Part shown: positions 42,301 to 50,449 of the stretch, one piece after another
How the letters are laid out: each line of letters opens with the position of its first letter
How positions within the stretch are numbered: the first letter of the stretch is position 1
NCBI RefSeq assembly: GCF_023273875.1
Contig: NZ_CP096882.1
Coordinates: forward strand, 620,001 to 684,000
Reading direction: 5' to 3'
Length of the DNA: 64,000 bases
Source of the DNA: Pseudarthrobacter sp. SSS035
Lineage (GTDB): Bacteria > Actinomycetota > Actinomycetes > Actinomycetales > Micrococcaceae
Program-made: the position numbers and the translations under genes
The notes under the pieces: generated by a model
Database searches by the model: none
Seen by the model: only the letters and a program-made list of their open reading frames with translations
Told to the model about the DNA's origin: nothing

Positions 42301-43995
42301 TTAGTGGAAGAAGTGGCGGGCACCCGTGAAGTACATGGTGATGCCGGCCGCGTTGGCCGCGGCGACGACTTCCTCGTCCCGGACGGAACCACCGGGCTGG
42401 ACCACGGCGCGGACGCCGGCGTCGATCAGGATCTGCAGGCCGTCAGCGAACGGGAAGAACGCGTCGGAGGCTGCGACGGCGCCGCGGGCGCGCTCGGGTG
42501 CAACGCTCGCCTCTGCTGTCGACGGGCCAGCCGCACCGCCAGCACCTTCGACGTCGGACTCCACCGAAACGCCCAGCGTGTTGGCACGCTCGACGGCCAG
42601 GCGGCAGGAGTCCAGCCGGTTGACCTGGCCCATGCCGATGCCCACGGCTGCGCCGTGATCGGCGATCAGGATGGCATTGGATTTGGCGGCACGGCAGGCG
42701 GTCCAGGCGAAGGCGAGGTCCGCGAGCGTGTTTTCGTCAGCTGCTTCGCCGGCGGCGAGGGTCCAGTTGGCGGGGGTATCGCCGTCGGCGTCCACCTTGT
42801 CGCTCATCTGGACCAGGACACCGCCGGATACCTGGCGCATTTCGGCCGGGTAGCGGCCGTAGCCCTCGGGCAGCGCCAGCAGGCGGATGTTCTTCTTCTT
42901 GGCGAGGATCTCCACGGCTGCCGGCTCGAAGTCCGGGGCGATGACAACCTCGGTGAAGATGCCGGCAACGGTCTGCGCCATGGCTGCGGTGACCGTCCGG
43001 TTGGCAGCGATGACGCCACCGAAGGCCGAAACGGGGTCGCAGGCGTGGGCCTTGGCGTGGGCGTCGGCGATCGGGTCTGCGGCCGAGGCGGAACCAACGG
43101 CGACACCGCACGGGTTGGCGTGCTTGATGATGGCGACGGCGGGCTCGGCGAAGTCGAACGCGGCGCGGAGGGCGGCGTCGGCGTCCACGAAGTTGTTGTA
43201 GCTCATGGCCTTGCCGTGCAGCTGGTCGGCCTGCGCGATCCCGGCCGGGGCTGCCTTGTCCACGTACAGCGCAGCCTGCTGGTGCGGGTTTTCGCCGTAG
43301 CGGAGGACCTCGGAGCGCTCCAGCGACAGGCCGGCGTAGGCAGGCCAGTCGATGATGCCGTCGCCGTCTTCATCCAGGAACTGGCTGGCAGTCCAGGTGG
43401 CCACGGCGTTGTCGTAGGAGGCGGTGTGGGCGAAGGCCTTGGCGGCCAGCCGGCGTCGGGTCTTCAGGTCAAAGCCGCCCTCAGCGGCGGCGGTGACCAC
43501 GGAGCCGTAGAACGCGGGATCAACAACAATCGCGACGGCGGCGTGGTTCTTCGCTGCCGACCGCACCATCGCGGGGCCGCCGATGTCGATCTGCTCAACG
43601 ACATCGTCCTGCGCGGCGCCGGACTTCACGGTCTCAACGAACGGGTAGAGGTTCACCACCACCAGGTCGAAGGTTTCGATCTGCATGCCGGCGAGGGTTT
43701 CCATGTGCGCGGGGACGCGGCGGTCCGCCAGGATGCCGCCGTGGACGCGCGGGTGCAGGGTCTTGACGCGGCCGTCCAGCATTTCCGGAGACCCGGTGAC
43801 TTCTTCGACTTCCTGGACCGGGATACCGGCCGCGGCGATCTTCTTGGCCGTGGAACCGGTGGAGACGATCTTCACGCCGGCTGCGTGCAGGCCCTTGGCG
43901 AGATCCTCCAGACCGGTCTTGTCGTAGACCGAGATCAGCGCCCGGCGGATGGGAACACGGTCGATGGATACACGGTCAGGCTGCGTGACGCTCAC
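42301..43995 (-). CDS. purH: Bifunctional AICAR transformylase/IMP cyclohydrolase
   Basis: A 564-residue enzyme for the last two steps of IMP synthesis. The N-terminal cyclohydrolase shows ISVYDKTGLEDLAKGL and KTLHPRVHGGILADR; the C-terminal transformylase shows RYGENPHQQAALY, KHANPCGVAVG and the end MYFTGARHFFH. It uses 10-formyl-THF, so its load is tied to the glyA-folD operon elsewhere in the window. In many actinobacteria it follows purN directly; here a transporter gene on the opposite strand lies between them. Confidence 0.97.
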   Translation of the reverse strand: MSVTQPDRVSIDRVPIRRALISVYDKTGLEDLAKGLHAAGVKIVSTGSTAKKIAAAGIPVQEVEEVTGSPEMLDGRVKTLHPRVHGGILADRRVPAHMETLAGMQIETFDLVVVNLYPFVETVKSGAAQDDVVEQIDIGGPAMVRSAAKNHAAVAIVVDPAFYGSVVTAAAEGGFDLKTRRRLAAKAFAHTASYDNAVATWTASQFLDEDGDGIIDWPAYAGLSLERSEVLRYGENPHQQAALYVDKAAPAGIAQADQLHGKAMSYNNFVDADAALRAAFDFAEPAVAIIKHANPCGVAVGSASAADPIADAHAKAHACDPVSAFGGVIAANRTVTAAMAQTVAGIFTEVVIAPDFEPAAVEILAKKKNIRLLALPEGYGRYPAEMRQVSGGVLVQMSDKVDADGDTPANWTLAAGEAADENTLADLAFAWTACRAAKSNAILIADHGAAVGIGMGQVNRLDSCRLAVERANTLGVSVESDVEGAGGAAGPSTAEASVAPERARGAVAASDAFFPFADGLQILIDAGVRAVVQPGGSVRDEEVVAAANAAGITMYFTGARHFFH

Positions 43996-44137
43996 AAAAA
44001 GTCTCCGTCTGATCTCGCGGAACAGTGCCGCGGTTGGTGGGGATGGGCCCAGTTTATCGTGTTGTGCGGTTTGCCCCGCTTGCCGGCGGCAGTGTGAACG
44101 TCAGTGGGCACGGTTAGAGTTTTCACAGGAGGCTGCG

Positions 44138-45490
44138 ATGAATACTTACACCACTGTGCCCAGCGGCGAACAGGTGGTCCAGGAACTGCCCTGGCGCTGG
44201 AAAGTCCAGGGCAGGATCTTCGTGATCGGCGGCCTCGGCTTTATGTTCGATGCCTGGGACGTGACGCTTAACGGCATCCTCATCCCGCTGCTCTCGACGC
44301 ACTGGGCCCTGGCTCCCGGCGAAGTGGCCTGGGTGGGTACGTCCAACCTGATCGGCATGGCCCTGGGCGCGTTTGTGTGGGGCACCATCGCGGACACGAT
44401 CGGGCGGAAGAAGGCGTTTACGGCCACGCTGCTGATCTTCTCGCTCTTCACGGTCCTGGGCGCCTTCTCCCCCGACTTCATCTGGTTCTGCGTGTTCCGC
44501 TTTATGGCCGGCTTCGGTCTGGGCGGCTGCATTCCGGTGGACTACGCGCTGGTGGGTGAGTTCACACCACGCAAGCAGCGCGGGAAGGTCCTCACCGCGA
44601 TGGACGGCTGGTGGCCGGTGGGCGCGGCCCTTGCCGGTTTTGTATCCGCCGGCCTCGTGGCAGTGTTCGGCGACTGGCGGCTGACCATGCTGGTGATGGT
44701 GCTGCCTGCGCTCCTGGTGTTCTGGGTCCGGCGCAGCGTTCCGGAGTCGCCGCTGTTCCTCATCCGCAAGGGGCGCCGCGAGGAAGCTGCCAAGGTCATC
44801 GACGACCTCGTGGCGGCAACGGGCGCCGAACCCCGGGCCTACAGCCTGCCCGACGCGCAGGAAGTTCCGCGGCTCTCCGCCGGCAGCGCGTGGCACCAGC
44901 TGCGGCTGGTGTGGCAGTTCAACTGGAAGATCACGGCCACGGCCTGGGCCCTGTTCTTCAGCATCCTGCTGGTCTACTACCTGTCCCTGACATGGATGCC
45001 GCGGATCCTGATCGGCGCGGGCTTCGCCGACTACAAGGCGTTTGTGACCACGGCGTCCATGGCCGCGGTTGGGCTCTTGGGTGTTGTTGTGGCCGCGCTG
45101 CTGGTGGAGCGTGTGGGCCGCAAACGGATCCTGGCCATCACCGGCCCGCTGTCCGCGCTGACCCTGGTGATCGTGGCGATTGTGGTGGACATCCCCACGG
45201 CAGCCGTTTTCTGGCTGCTGGTATTCGGCTTTGTGGTGCAGATAGCGATTCCCGTGCTCTACGCGTACGTGTCTGAGCTGTACCCCACCGAGCTCCGCGG
45301 CACGGGTTTCGGCTGGGCATCAACATTTTCGCGGCTGGGGGCTGGTTTTGGGCCCCTGATATTTGCGAACTACTTCTGGCCCGAGCTCGGCCTGGCCACG
45401 TCCTTCGCCCTGGCCGGCGGGCTGGTGCTGGTGGCCGTCCTGTGGATGGCGTTCTTCTCCCCCGAAACCAAGCAGCGCCGCCTCGAGTAG
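44138..45490 (+). CDS. MFS transporter (sugar/organic-acid type)
   Basis: A 450-residue 12-helix major facilitator. RIFVIGGLGFMFDAWDVTLNGILIPLL, GTIADTIGRKKAF, FRFMAGFGLGGCIPVDYALVGEFTPRKQRGK, and RSVPESPLFLIRKGR match the niacin/sialate/aromatic-acid transporter branch. I chose the ATG at 44138 with CAGGAGG 5 bases upstream; the frame is open further upstream but non-coding. Opposite in strand to purN and purH, and apparently inserted between them. Confidence 0.9.
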   Translation: MNTYTTVPSGEQVVQELPWRWKVQGRIFVIGGLGFMFDAWDVTLNGILIPLLSTHWALAPGEVAWVGTSNLIGMALGAFVWGTIADTIGRKKAFTATLLIFSLFTVLGAFSPDFIWFCVFRFMAGFGLGGCIPVDYALVGEFTPRKQRGKVLTAMDGWWPVGAALAGFVSAGLVAVFGDWRLTMLVMVLPALLVFWVRRSVPESPLFLIRKGRREEAAKVIDDLVAATGAEPRAYSLPDAQEVPRLSAGSAWHQLRLVWQFNWKITATAWALFFSILLVYYLSLTWMPRILIGAGFADYKAFVTTASMAAVGLLGVVVAALLVERVGRKRILAITGPLSALTLVIVAIVVDIPTAAVFWLLVFGFVVQIAIPVLYAYVSELYPTELRGTGFGWASTFSRLGAGFGPLIFANYFWPELGLATSFALAGGLVLVAVLWMAFFSPETKQRRLE

Positions 45491-45511
45491 CCCCGCCGTC
45501 GCCCCTCCTGA

Positions 45512-45569
45512 ATGCTCTATCACTTAGGGTCGTTCTGAGGACTCAGAACGACCCTAAGTGATAGAGCAT
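45512..45569. repeat. Perfect 28-bp inverted repeat between convergent genes
   Basis: Two 28-base arms (left starts ATGCTCTATCACTTAGGGTC, right ends GACCCTAAGTGATAGAGCAT) are exact complements with a 2-base spacer. It lies 21 bases after the MFS stop and 15 bases after the purN stop. Local GC is far below the flanks. It can serve as a bidirectional terminator, but lacks a T-run and may be a mobile repeat. Confidence 0.85.
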
Positions 45570-45584
45570 CAAGAAATCAGGGGG

Positions 45585-46151
45585 TTAGGCGGCAGCGGCG
45601 AGGGCGGCCAGGGTGTTGACCAGGAGGCGGCGCTCCACCACCTTGATGCGTTCGTGCAGGGATTCCTCGGTGTCCCCCGGTTCAATCGTGACGGCTTCCT
45701 GGGCGATGATGGGCCCGGTGTCCACCCCGGCGTCGGCCCAGTGCACCGTGCAGCCGGTGACCTTCACGCCGTAGGCCATGGCATCGCGGACGCCGTGGGC
45801 GCCGGGGAATGCAGGCAGCAGGGCCGGGTGGGTGTTGAGGTACTTGCCGTGGAAGGCTGCGATGAAGTCGGCGCTGACGATACGCATAAAGCCGGAGGAG
45901 ACCACCACGTCCGGGGCGTAGGACGCCACGCGGGCGGTCAGTGCGGCATCCCATTCATCACGGGTGGGGAAGGAGTTGAAGTTGACCACAAACGTCTCCA
46001 GCCCGGCTTCCGAGGAGCGTTCGACGCCGTAGGTCCCCTCCCGGTCGGCGCCCACCGCGGCGATTTCCACGTCCAGCTCCCCCGCCTTGACGGCGTCGAT
46101 GACTGACTGGAGGTTGGACCCGGTACCGGAAACGAGGACTACGATGCGCAT
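45585..46151 (-). CDS. purN: Phosphoribosylglycinamide formyltransferase
   Basis: A 188-residue enzyme using 10-formyl-THF to formylate GAR in purine synthesis. RIVVLVSGTGSNLQSVIDAV binds GAR phosphate; VVVSSGFMRIVSADFI and LNTHPALLPAFPGAHGVRDA (Asn-x-His), then VHWADAGVDTGPIIAQEAV (Asp) complete the catalytic set. It is downstream of the DUF6350 gene on the same strand, the usual actinobacterial arrangement. Confidence 0.96.
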   Translation of the reverse strand: MRIVVLVSGTGSNLQSVIDAVKAGELDVEIAAVGADREGTYGVERSSEAGLETFVVNFNSFPTRDEWDAALTARVASYAPDVVVSSGFMRIVSADFIAAFHGKYLNTHPALLPAFPGAHGVRDAMAYGVKVTGCTVHWADAGVDTGPIIAQEAVTIEPGDTEESLHERIKVVERRLLVNTLAALAAAA

Positions 46152-46190
46152 GGGTCTAGCTTATGGGCACGCTCGCGTAGGCTGGAAAAC

Positions 46191-46619
46191 ATGAACAACA
46201 CCCCGGAACCGGCTGGCCAGCAACGGACCAAACAGCCGCTCAGCGACGCCGCCAAGGACTCGCTCACCAAAACCCGCAACCTGTTCCGGATCTTCATAGT
46301 CACCGTGCTGGGCGCCTTCTTCGTCTACCAGCTCGACGTCAGCTACCTCTGGCTCGCCGGCATCCTGACCGCGGCGAGCTTTGTGCTGGGTATCCTTCTG
46401 CTGGTCCGGTCGGCCCGGCTCAAAGAGTCCAAGCTGGTCCTGTTCGGCACCATCTCGGGGCTGGTGGTATCGCTGATCATGCTGCTGGTCATCCTGGCCA
46501 CGGCGCTGTTTTTCCGCCAGGTCCAGGACTTCCAGACTTGCTCACGCGAGGCCCTCACCGACAAGGCGCTCTCCAATTGCCGGGTCCAACTGGAAAGCTC
46601 GCTGCCGGGTCTCAGGTAG
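46191..46619 (+). CDS. Hypothetical membrane protein
   Basis: A 142-residue protein with a polar N-terminus and three transmembrane helices near residues 33-51, 53-72 and 88-110 (IFIVTVLGAFFVYQLDVSYLWLA; LVLFGTISGLVVSLIMLLVILATALFF). The C-terminal tail QTCSREALTDKALSNCRVQLESSL has two cysteines that could form an extracytoplasmic disulfide. Not recognised as a named family, though its position between purN and the DUF6350 gene is conserved-looking. Divergent from purN. Confidence 0.75.
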   Translation: MNNTPEPAGQQRTKQPLSDAAKDSLTKTRNLFRIFIVTVLGAFFVYQLDVSYLWLAGILTAASFVLGILLLVRSARLKESKLVLFGTISGLVVSLIMLLVILATALFFRQVQDFQTCSREALTDKALSNCRVQLESSLPGLR

Positions 46620-46661
46620 CAGCCACAGCACAAGCAGCCACGCCGGCAACAGCCGCGAACG

Positions 46662-47978
46662 TCAGCGGGCCAGTTCCGCTTCCTCATCCACGTGCTGCTG
46701 GCGTTCCAGCCACGGTCCTGCTGCGTAACCGATCACAACGCCGATGCCCACCTCCGCGGCAATCCAGAGTCCCATCCACAAGGGGTCGGGTCCGATGGCC
46801 GTGAGGCGTCCCAGCCCGGCCGAGCCACGGGCCAGCCAGGCCAGGCCCGCGGCCAGCAGACCGGACACCACCCCGACCAGCGCGCCGAGGGCAAGGGTGG
46901 ACACCGTGGCGGTGAACCAGCGCGCGTCAATCTTGATGGAGAGCCACTCGTCGAAGTGGTTTTCGCCTTCGCGCAGGAACCACCAGCCGGCCAGGATACC
47001 CGCCAGAACGGGCAGCACCAGCGCCACGAACCCGTAGTCCAGCGGGCCTGACGGGATAGCGGCGAAGACGGGAATGGACGGCAGCGGCCCGGTGGCGGTG
47101 CCCAGCGGCCCCACCTGCGAGCCCACGCCCAGGGCGAAGCCCGAGCCCGAGACCCAGGCCAGCGCAAAAACCACAAGGTTGGGCAGGTACCCAAGCTGCG
47201 CGATGGTGAGGGCGGCACCCCCTACCGCGCCGGCGTCGAGCGCTTCATAGACAGCAATCACCAGGTTCCAGTGGATAAAAAGGTCCACGGCCAGGAGCAC
47301 ACCGGCGAGCGCAAAAGCCGCCAGAAGAGCCACACAGCCCGCCTTCGCCGCGGAGCCCAGATAGGAGCCGGCCCAGCGGGAATGCTGGCTGGTGCGCGAG
47401 ATCCAGTCGACGGCGTCGACGCCGATCAGCCGGCTCCACGAGCCTGCCTCGCGGCGGGCGCCGATCACCATGCCGAGGGCGAACGGGATGAGCGGGATGA
47501 GCATTGCCAACCAGATGTTAATGACGACGTCGGCCGTGCGGCACACAAAGCCGGTGGCAGCGCCGAACGCCGAGTAGACCACCCAGGACCCGAGCAGCGC
47601 CTGCCACAGTTGGTCCGTATAGGAGGCCCGGGCCAGGCGCCGCCCCGCACGCCAGGCGAGCAAAAACGGGATCAGGGTCAGGCCGAGGGGCACCAGGGTC
47701 AGCAGGCCGGAGCCTGGACTGCCGGCCGCACCAGCCTCGCCGGACACGACTGCGAGCTGCAGCGGCACCCCGTGAATCAGAAGCCAGCCTTGGCCGGCGA
47801 GGCGGGCCAGGGCATCAAAGGCGGTGTTCTGGAAGCCCGCGGTGGCCCACACGGCCACAATGGGAACCACGGCCAGGAGCGCGGAGATGATGGCAGCCTG
47901 CGCCGTTTCGAGGCCTCCCTGCAGCCACAAGGGCATGGGAAGGCCACGGTCTCCGGTCTGATCAGCGCGCAGTTTCAT
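46662..47978 (-). CDS. DUF6350-family polytopic membrane protein
   Basis: A 438-residue protein with about 10-12 transmembrane helices (GLETAQAAIISALLAVVPIVAVWATAGF; LGLTLIPFLLAWRAGRRLARASYTDQLWQALLG). It matches, from memory, the uncharacterised family found upstream of purN in actinobacteria. Function unknown; association with purN-purH is only positional. I chose the ATG at 47976-47978 over an ATG 18 bases upstream. Convergent with the small membrane protein gene. Confidence 0.8.
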   Translation of the reverse strand: MKLRADQTGDRGLPMPLWLQGGLETAQAAIISALLAVVPIVAVWATAGFQNTAFDALARLAGQGWLLIHGVPLQLAVVSGEAGAAGSPGSGLLTLVPLGLTLIPFLLAWRAGRRLARASYTDQLWQALLGSWVVYSAFGAATGFVCRTADVVINIWLAMLIPLIPFALGMVIGARREAGSWSRLIGVDAVDWISRTSQHSRWAGSYLGSAAKAGCVALLAAFALAGVLLAVDLFIHWNLVIAVYEALDAGAVGGAALTIAQLGYLPNLVVFALAWVSGSGFALGVGSQVGPLGTATGPLPSIPVFAAIPSGPLDYGFVALVLPVLAGILAGWWFLREGENHFDEWLSIKIDARWFTATVSTLALGALVGVVSGLLAAGLAWLARGSAGLGRLTAIGPDPLWMGLWIAAEVGIGVVIGYAAGPWLERQQHVDEEAELAR

Positions 47979-48282
47979 CGTGTCCCATGGTGTCACGGCC
48001 GGGCCTCCGGACCGGGCTTCGACAGGCTGATTCCCCCTGCGAGACGCGCCTCACCAGAGTTCGTAGTCCGCCGCGCTGAGCAGGCGAAGAACCGGACGAC
48101 GACGGCGGGACGGCCGCCGCCGGTGATGGCGCTGTCGTCGGGCGTTCAGACTGTCGGGGCGCCTCATCCGGGTCGCTCATGTTGCTGGGCAGATGTCCCC
48201 ATCCGGGCCTGATTCGGCGCTTTTTCCGCGGGGCCGCCGTAAAATTGGAATGTCCGCAATCAGTGGTTGGAGGCAGAAAAAA

Positions 48283-48741
48283 ATGACTACCGCATCCCCA
48301 CATGCACACGTTCATTTTGGGCGCGCAGACGTCCAGAATGCGGGCATGGGAGTAGGTATCCTGTTGTTGGTGGTGGGTGCCCTGGGCTTTATCCCCGGCG
48401 TCACCACCCAGTACAGCGAATTGATGTTCCTGGGACCTGATTCCCATGCAATGTTCCTTGGGCTGTTCCAGGTGTCCATGCTGCTCAATATTGTGCAGCT
48501 GGCCATCGGCGCAACGGGCTGGGCGATGTCCCGGACCGAGCATGGCGCACGGAACTTCCTCATCGGAGCAGGCGCGCTGTACATCATCCTCAGCATTTTC
48601 GGGCTCAGTGTCGGCGTTGACTCGGCGGCCAACTTCCTGTCGTTCAACATGGCTGACAACTGGACCCACCTGGTGCTGGGCGTGGCGATGATAGCTGCTG
48701 GCTGGCTGTTCTCCAGGAACATGTCCGGCGAGAGGAAATAG
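48283..48741 (+). CDS. DUF4383-family membrane protein
   Basis: A 152-residue protein with four transmembrane helices. HVHFGRADVQNAGMGVGILLLVVGALGFIPGVTT, LGLFQVSMLLNIVQLAIGATGWAMSRTEHGARNFLIGAG, and NFLSFNMADNWTHLVLGVAMIAAGW are DUF4383 landmarks. Function unknown. I chose the ATG at 48283 with TGGAGG upstream; an ATG at 48250 is possible. Followed by an intrinsic terminator. Confidence 0.85.
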   Translation: MTTASPHAHVHFGRADVQNAGMGVGILLLVVGALGFIPGVTTQYSELMFLGPDSHAMFLGLFQVSMLLNIVQLAIGATGWAMSRTEHGARNFLIGAGALYIILSIFGLSVGVDSAANFLSFNMADNWTHLVLGVAMIAAGWLFSRNMSGERK

Positions 48742-48816
48742 CCCGGAAATGACAAGCCGGGAAACAGGAGCCGCGAATGAGAAATGATCAATAAGTTCTG
48801 AATTTTCGTCCTACTC

Positions 48817-48856
48817 GCCGGTGCAGTTGCCGCGTTCCGCGACCAGCTGCACCGGC
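48817..48856 (+). terminator. Terminator-like hairpin after the DUF4383 gene
   Basis: GCCGGTGCAG pairs with CTGCACCGGC (10 bp, 20-base loop), followed by TTCTTTGTG. Confidence 0.6.
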
Positions 48857-48945
48857 TTCTTTGTGCGCGACGGCGGCGAAAACTAATACTGGACGGTGGC
48901 CGGGGCCAGGCGTACGCTGATGCCCATCGGCGATGGGGGGATCGG

Positions 48946-49869
48946 ATGGGGGCGATACTGCGGGCTCGTTGCCGCTCCGCGTCCCGACCTGTCTTGTTGG
49001 CCCTCCTGAGCGCCTTGGCGTAGCTCGTGTGGGGAGCGGGAACAGCCACCGCTGCAAGCCCCGTCCCGGATGCGGGAGGCCTTCTGAAGCCCGTTTCGTC
49101 CGCTCTTGCGAAACCCAGTCCTGTTCCGGCGCCTCCCGCCGTGGTGAGCTCAAGCGGAACTGCACTGGCAACCGCAACGTCCCTGGCGGATTCGACCGAG
49201 GCCGCCGCAAACGCGTTGGCAGCCCCCGCGCTGCCGACGGTCACCGGCACTGTTGATACCGTTACTGGCCTGGTGCCCGGGCTTCCCGATCTGCCCCTGG
49301 TACAGGCGCCCCTCCCGCTTCCCCTCCCCGATGTCCTGCCGCTGCCTGAGCAGTTGCCGCCGCTCCTGTCTGGAGCCCTGCCCGTGCCCGATCTGCTGCC
49401 CGTTCCTGGCATACGGCCGCTGCCTGGCCAGCCACCGCTTACGACGCCGGCACCCGGCCCCCTGCCGACGGCGGCACCCAGCCTCCCGGCGTCGAGCGCG
49501 GTTGCGGAGGGCAGCAATGCGGGCGTTAGCCCGACACCGGCCAGCCCGGTGGGCCTGGCGGCCACCAACACCCCGAGGTTCGTCTTCGGCCCGGCCCAGG
49601 ACCGCTCAGGCGTGGCCTCCACCCCGGAGGCAACGGCAAGCCCTACCGGCCCCAAAAACGGGCCGCAAAACCCTGCGCTGCGAATTCCCCCGGCCCTGGC
49701 CAATGGCGCCGGGACGGCCAATTCCGGGTCAGCCGGAGGCTCCGAGGGGGCGGCTGACCTTGGCGGGTCCTGGCCATTCCTCCCCACAGCCACCAGTGGA
49801 CCACACCTGTCCGGCGCCGTGACGCTGCCGGCCGGTCCTTCCTTCGATCCAGGGTCCTCACCCGACTGA
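48946..49869 (+). pseudogene. Secreted FDPGSSPD-tailed protein interrupted by an amber codon in its signal peptide
   Basis: From the ATG at 48946 the frame reads MGAILRARCRSASRPVLLAL, then LSALA, a TAG stop (49021-49023), and LVWGAGTATAASPV, clearly a signal peptide with one stop inside it. The stop sits where the paralog at 33616 has Trp in TATWLTLSASAATA, so TGG to TAG is the simplest change. Beyond it the frame stays open to 49869, through Pro/Leu-rich sequence (LPDLPLVQAPLPLPLPDVLP), and ends GPSFDPGSSPD. Total length is 308 codons against 307 in the paralog. Reinitiation at the GTG 49027 would lack a full signal peptide. Sequencing error is possible. Confidence 0.75.
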
Positions 49870-49959
49870 ACAGGTCACCTCTGCCCTTTTCGCGGCAGAG
49901 CATGACCCACCCGCGCACCACCGGCGCGCGGACACCACGTTCAGTCAGGAGAAACCGTT

Positions 49960-50046
49960 ATGTCCATCTACAGTGCTGTGATCAACCGCACCCACGTCAT
50001 CTCGACAGTGGGCAACTGGCCCGACCCGATGCGCGAGCTCGGCTAG
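49960..50046 (+). CDS. Possible 28-residue small protein
   Basis: A short frame encoding MSIYSAVINRTHVISTVGNW and eight more residues (PDPMRELG). CAGGAG lies 8 bases before the ATG, a good ribosome site, and a hairpin follows. I do not recognise it. It could be a real microprotein or the 5' remnant of a lost gene downstream of the FDPGSSPD pseudogene. Confidence 0.35.
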   Translation: MSIYSAVINRTHVISTVGNWPDPMRELG

Positions 50047-50054
50047 CACCAGGT

Positions 50055-50088
50055 GCGGGTGGGCGGCTGAGAGGGCCACCCACCCGCC
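50055..50088 (+). terminator. Hairpin after the 28-codon frame
   Basis: GCGGGTGGGCGGC pairs with GCCACCCACCCGC (13 bp with one G-T wobble) around an 8-base loop. No long T-run follows, so it is a weak intrinsic terminator candidate. Confidence 0.45.
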
Positions 50089-50110
50089 TAGACCGCACTC
50101 CTGTACAACG

Positions 50111-50138
50111 TTCACCCTATTTAGGATGACTCGTTGAC
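50111..50138 (+). repeat. Truncated second copy of the catabolic operon promoter
   Basis: TTCACCCTATTTAGGATGAC TCGTTGAC aligns with 50365-50392 (TTCACTTTACTTAGGAAGAA CCGTTGAC), 22 of 28 bases identical, and both are preceded by CTGTA. This copy keeps the -35-like TTGACC but its -10 region is replaced by aldehyde-dehydrogenase 3' sequence. Confidence 0.65.
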
Positions 50139-50176
50139 CGCGAGCAGGGCAGGTCCGTGCTGGACTTCTTCACCTG
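50138..50176 (+). pseudogene. Remnant of an aldehyde dehydrogenase 3' end
   Basis: These 39 bases match 59327-59365, the end of the aldehyde dehydrogenase gene, with one difference (T for C at 50158). In frame they read REQGRSVLDFFT followed by TGA, against REQGRSALDFFTW in the intact gene. The fragment is joined directly to a promoter copy on its left and to the palindromic element, 12 bases away, on its right. Confidence 0.8.
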
Positions 50177-50188
50177 AACCGCATCCCT

Positions 50189-50330
50189 CTGACCAAGCGT
50201 AAACGGGCACTTGAGGCCCACTCTCCGGCGCGAACCGGCACGTAATACCCTCAAAACTCGGATTTGAGGTCATCTCGTGCCAGTTCGCGCTTGGAAATCG
50301 GGGCCCCAAGTGTCCGTTCGCGCCAAAGGC
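50189..50330 (+). repeat. Nested-palindrome element, copy 2 (left flank of the catabolic operon)
   Basis: A 142-base unit from CTGACCAAGCG to GTCCGTTCGCGCCAAAGGC, in the same orientation as copy 3 at 59751-59892. It holds an inner stem around CCTCAAAACTCGGATTTGAGG and an outer stem of CACTTGAGGCCC with GGGCCCCAAGTG. The inner stem is somewhat decayed compared with copy 3. Without a gene, 50047-50449 otherwise holds the promoter remnant, the dehydrogenase scar and the active promoter. Confidence 0.85.
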
Positions 50331-50387
50331 TTTCTGGCACCCAACCCACACTTCTGTAAATTTTTTCACTTTACTTAGGAAGAACCG

Positions 50388-50415
50388 TTGACTCGCTAAA
50401 AATCTTCACTATAGT
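50388..50415 (+). promoter_or_regulatory. Sigma-A promoter of the XRE-cupin/catabolic operon
   Basis: TTGACT (50388-50393) and TATAGT (50410-50415) are separated by 16 bases, 35 bases before the regulator start. The AT-rich region upstream is the part duplicated at 50111-50138. Confidence 0.65.
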
Positions 50416-50449
50416 TATGTGAGTCAGATCACCCAGTGAAAGATTCGCG

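Noticed and set aside
48312..49793. A 493-codon minus-strand frame opposite the DUF4383 gene and the FDPGSSPD pseudogene
   Set aside because: Low-complexity Gly/Pro/Ser sequence antisense to a recognisable membrane protein and a signal-peptide-bearing frame.
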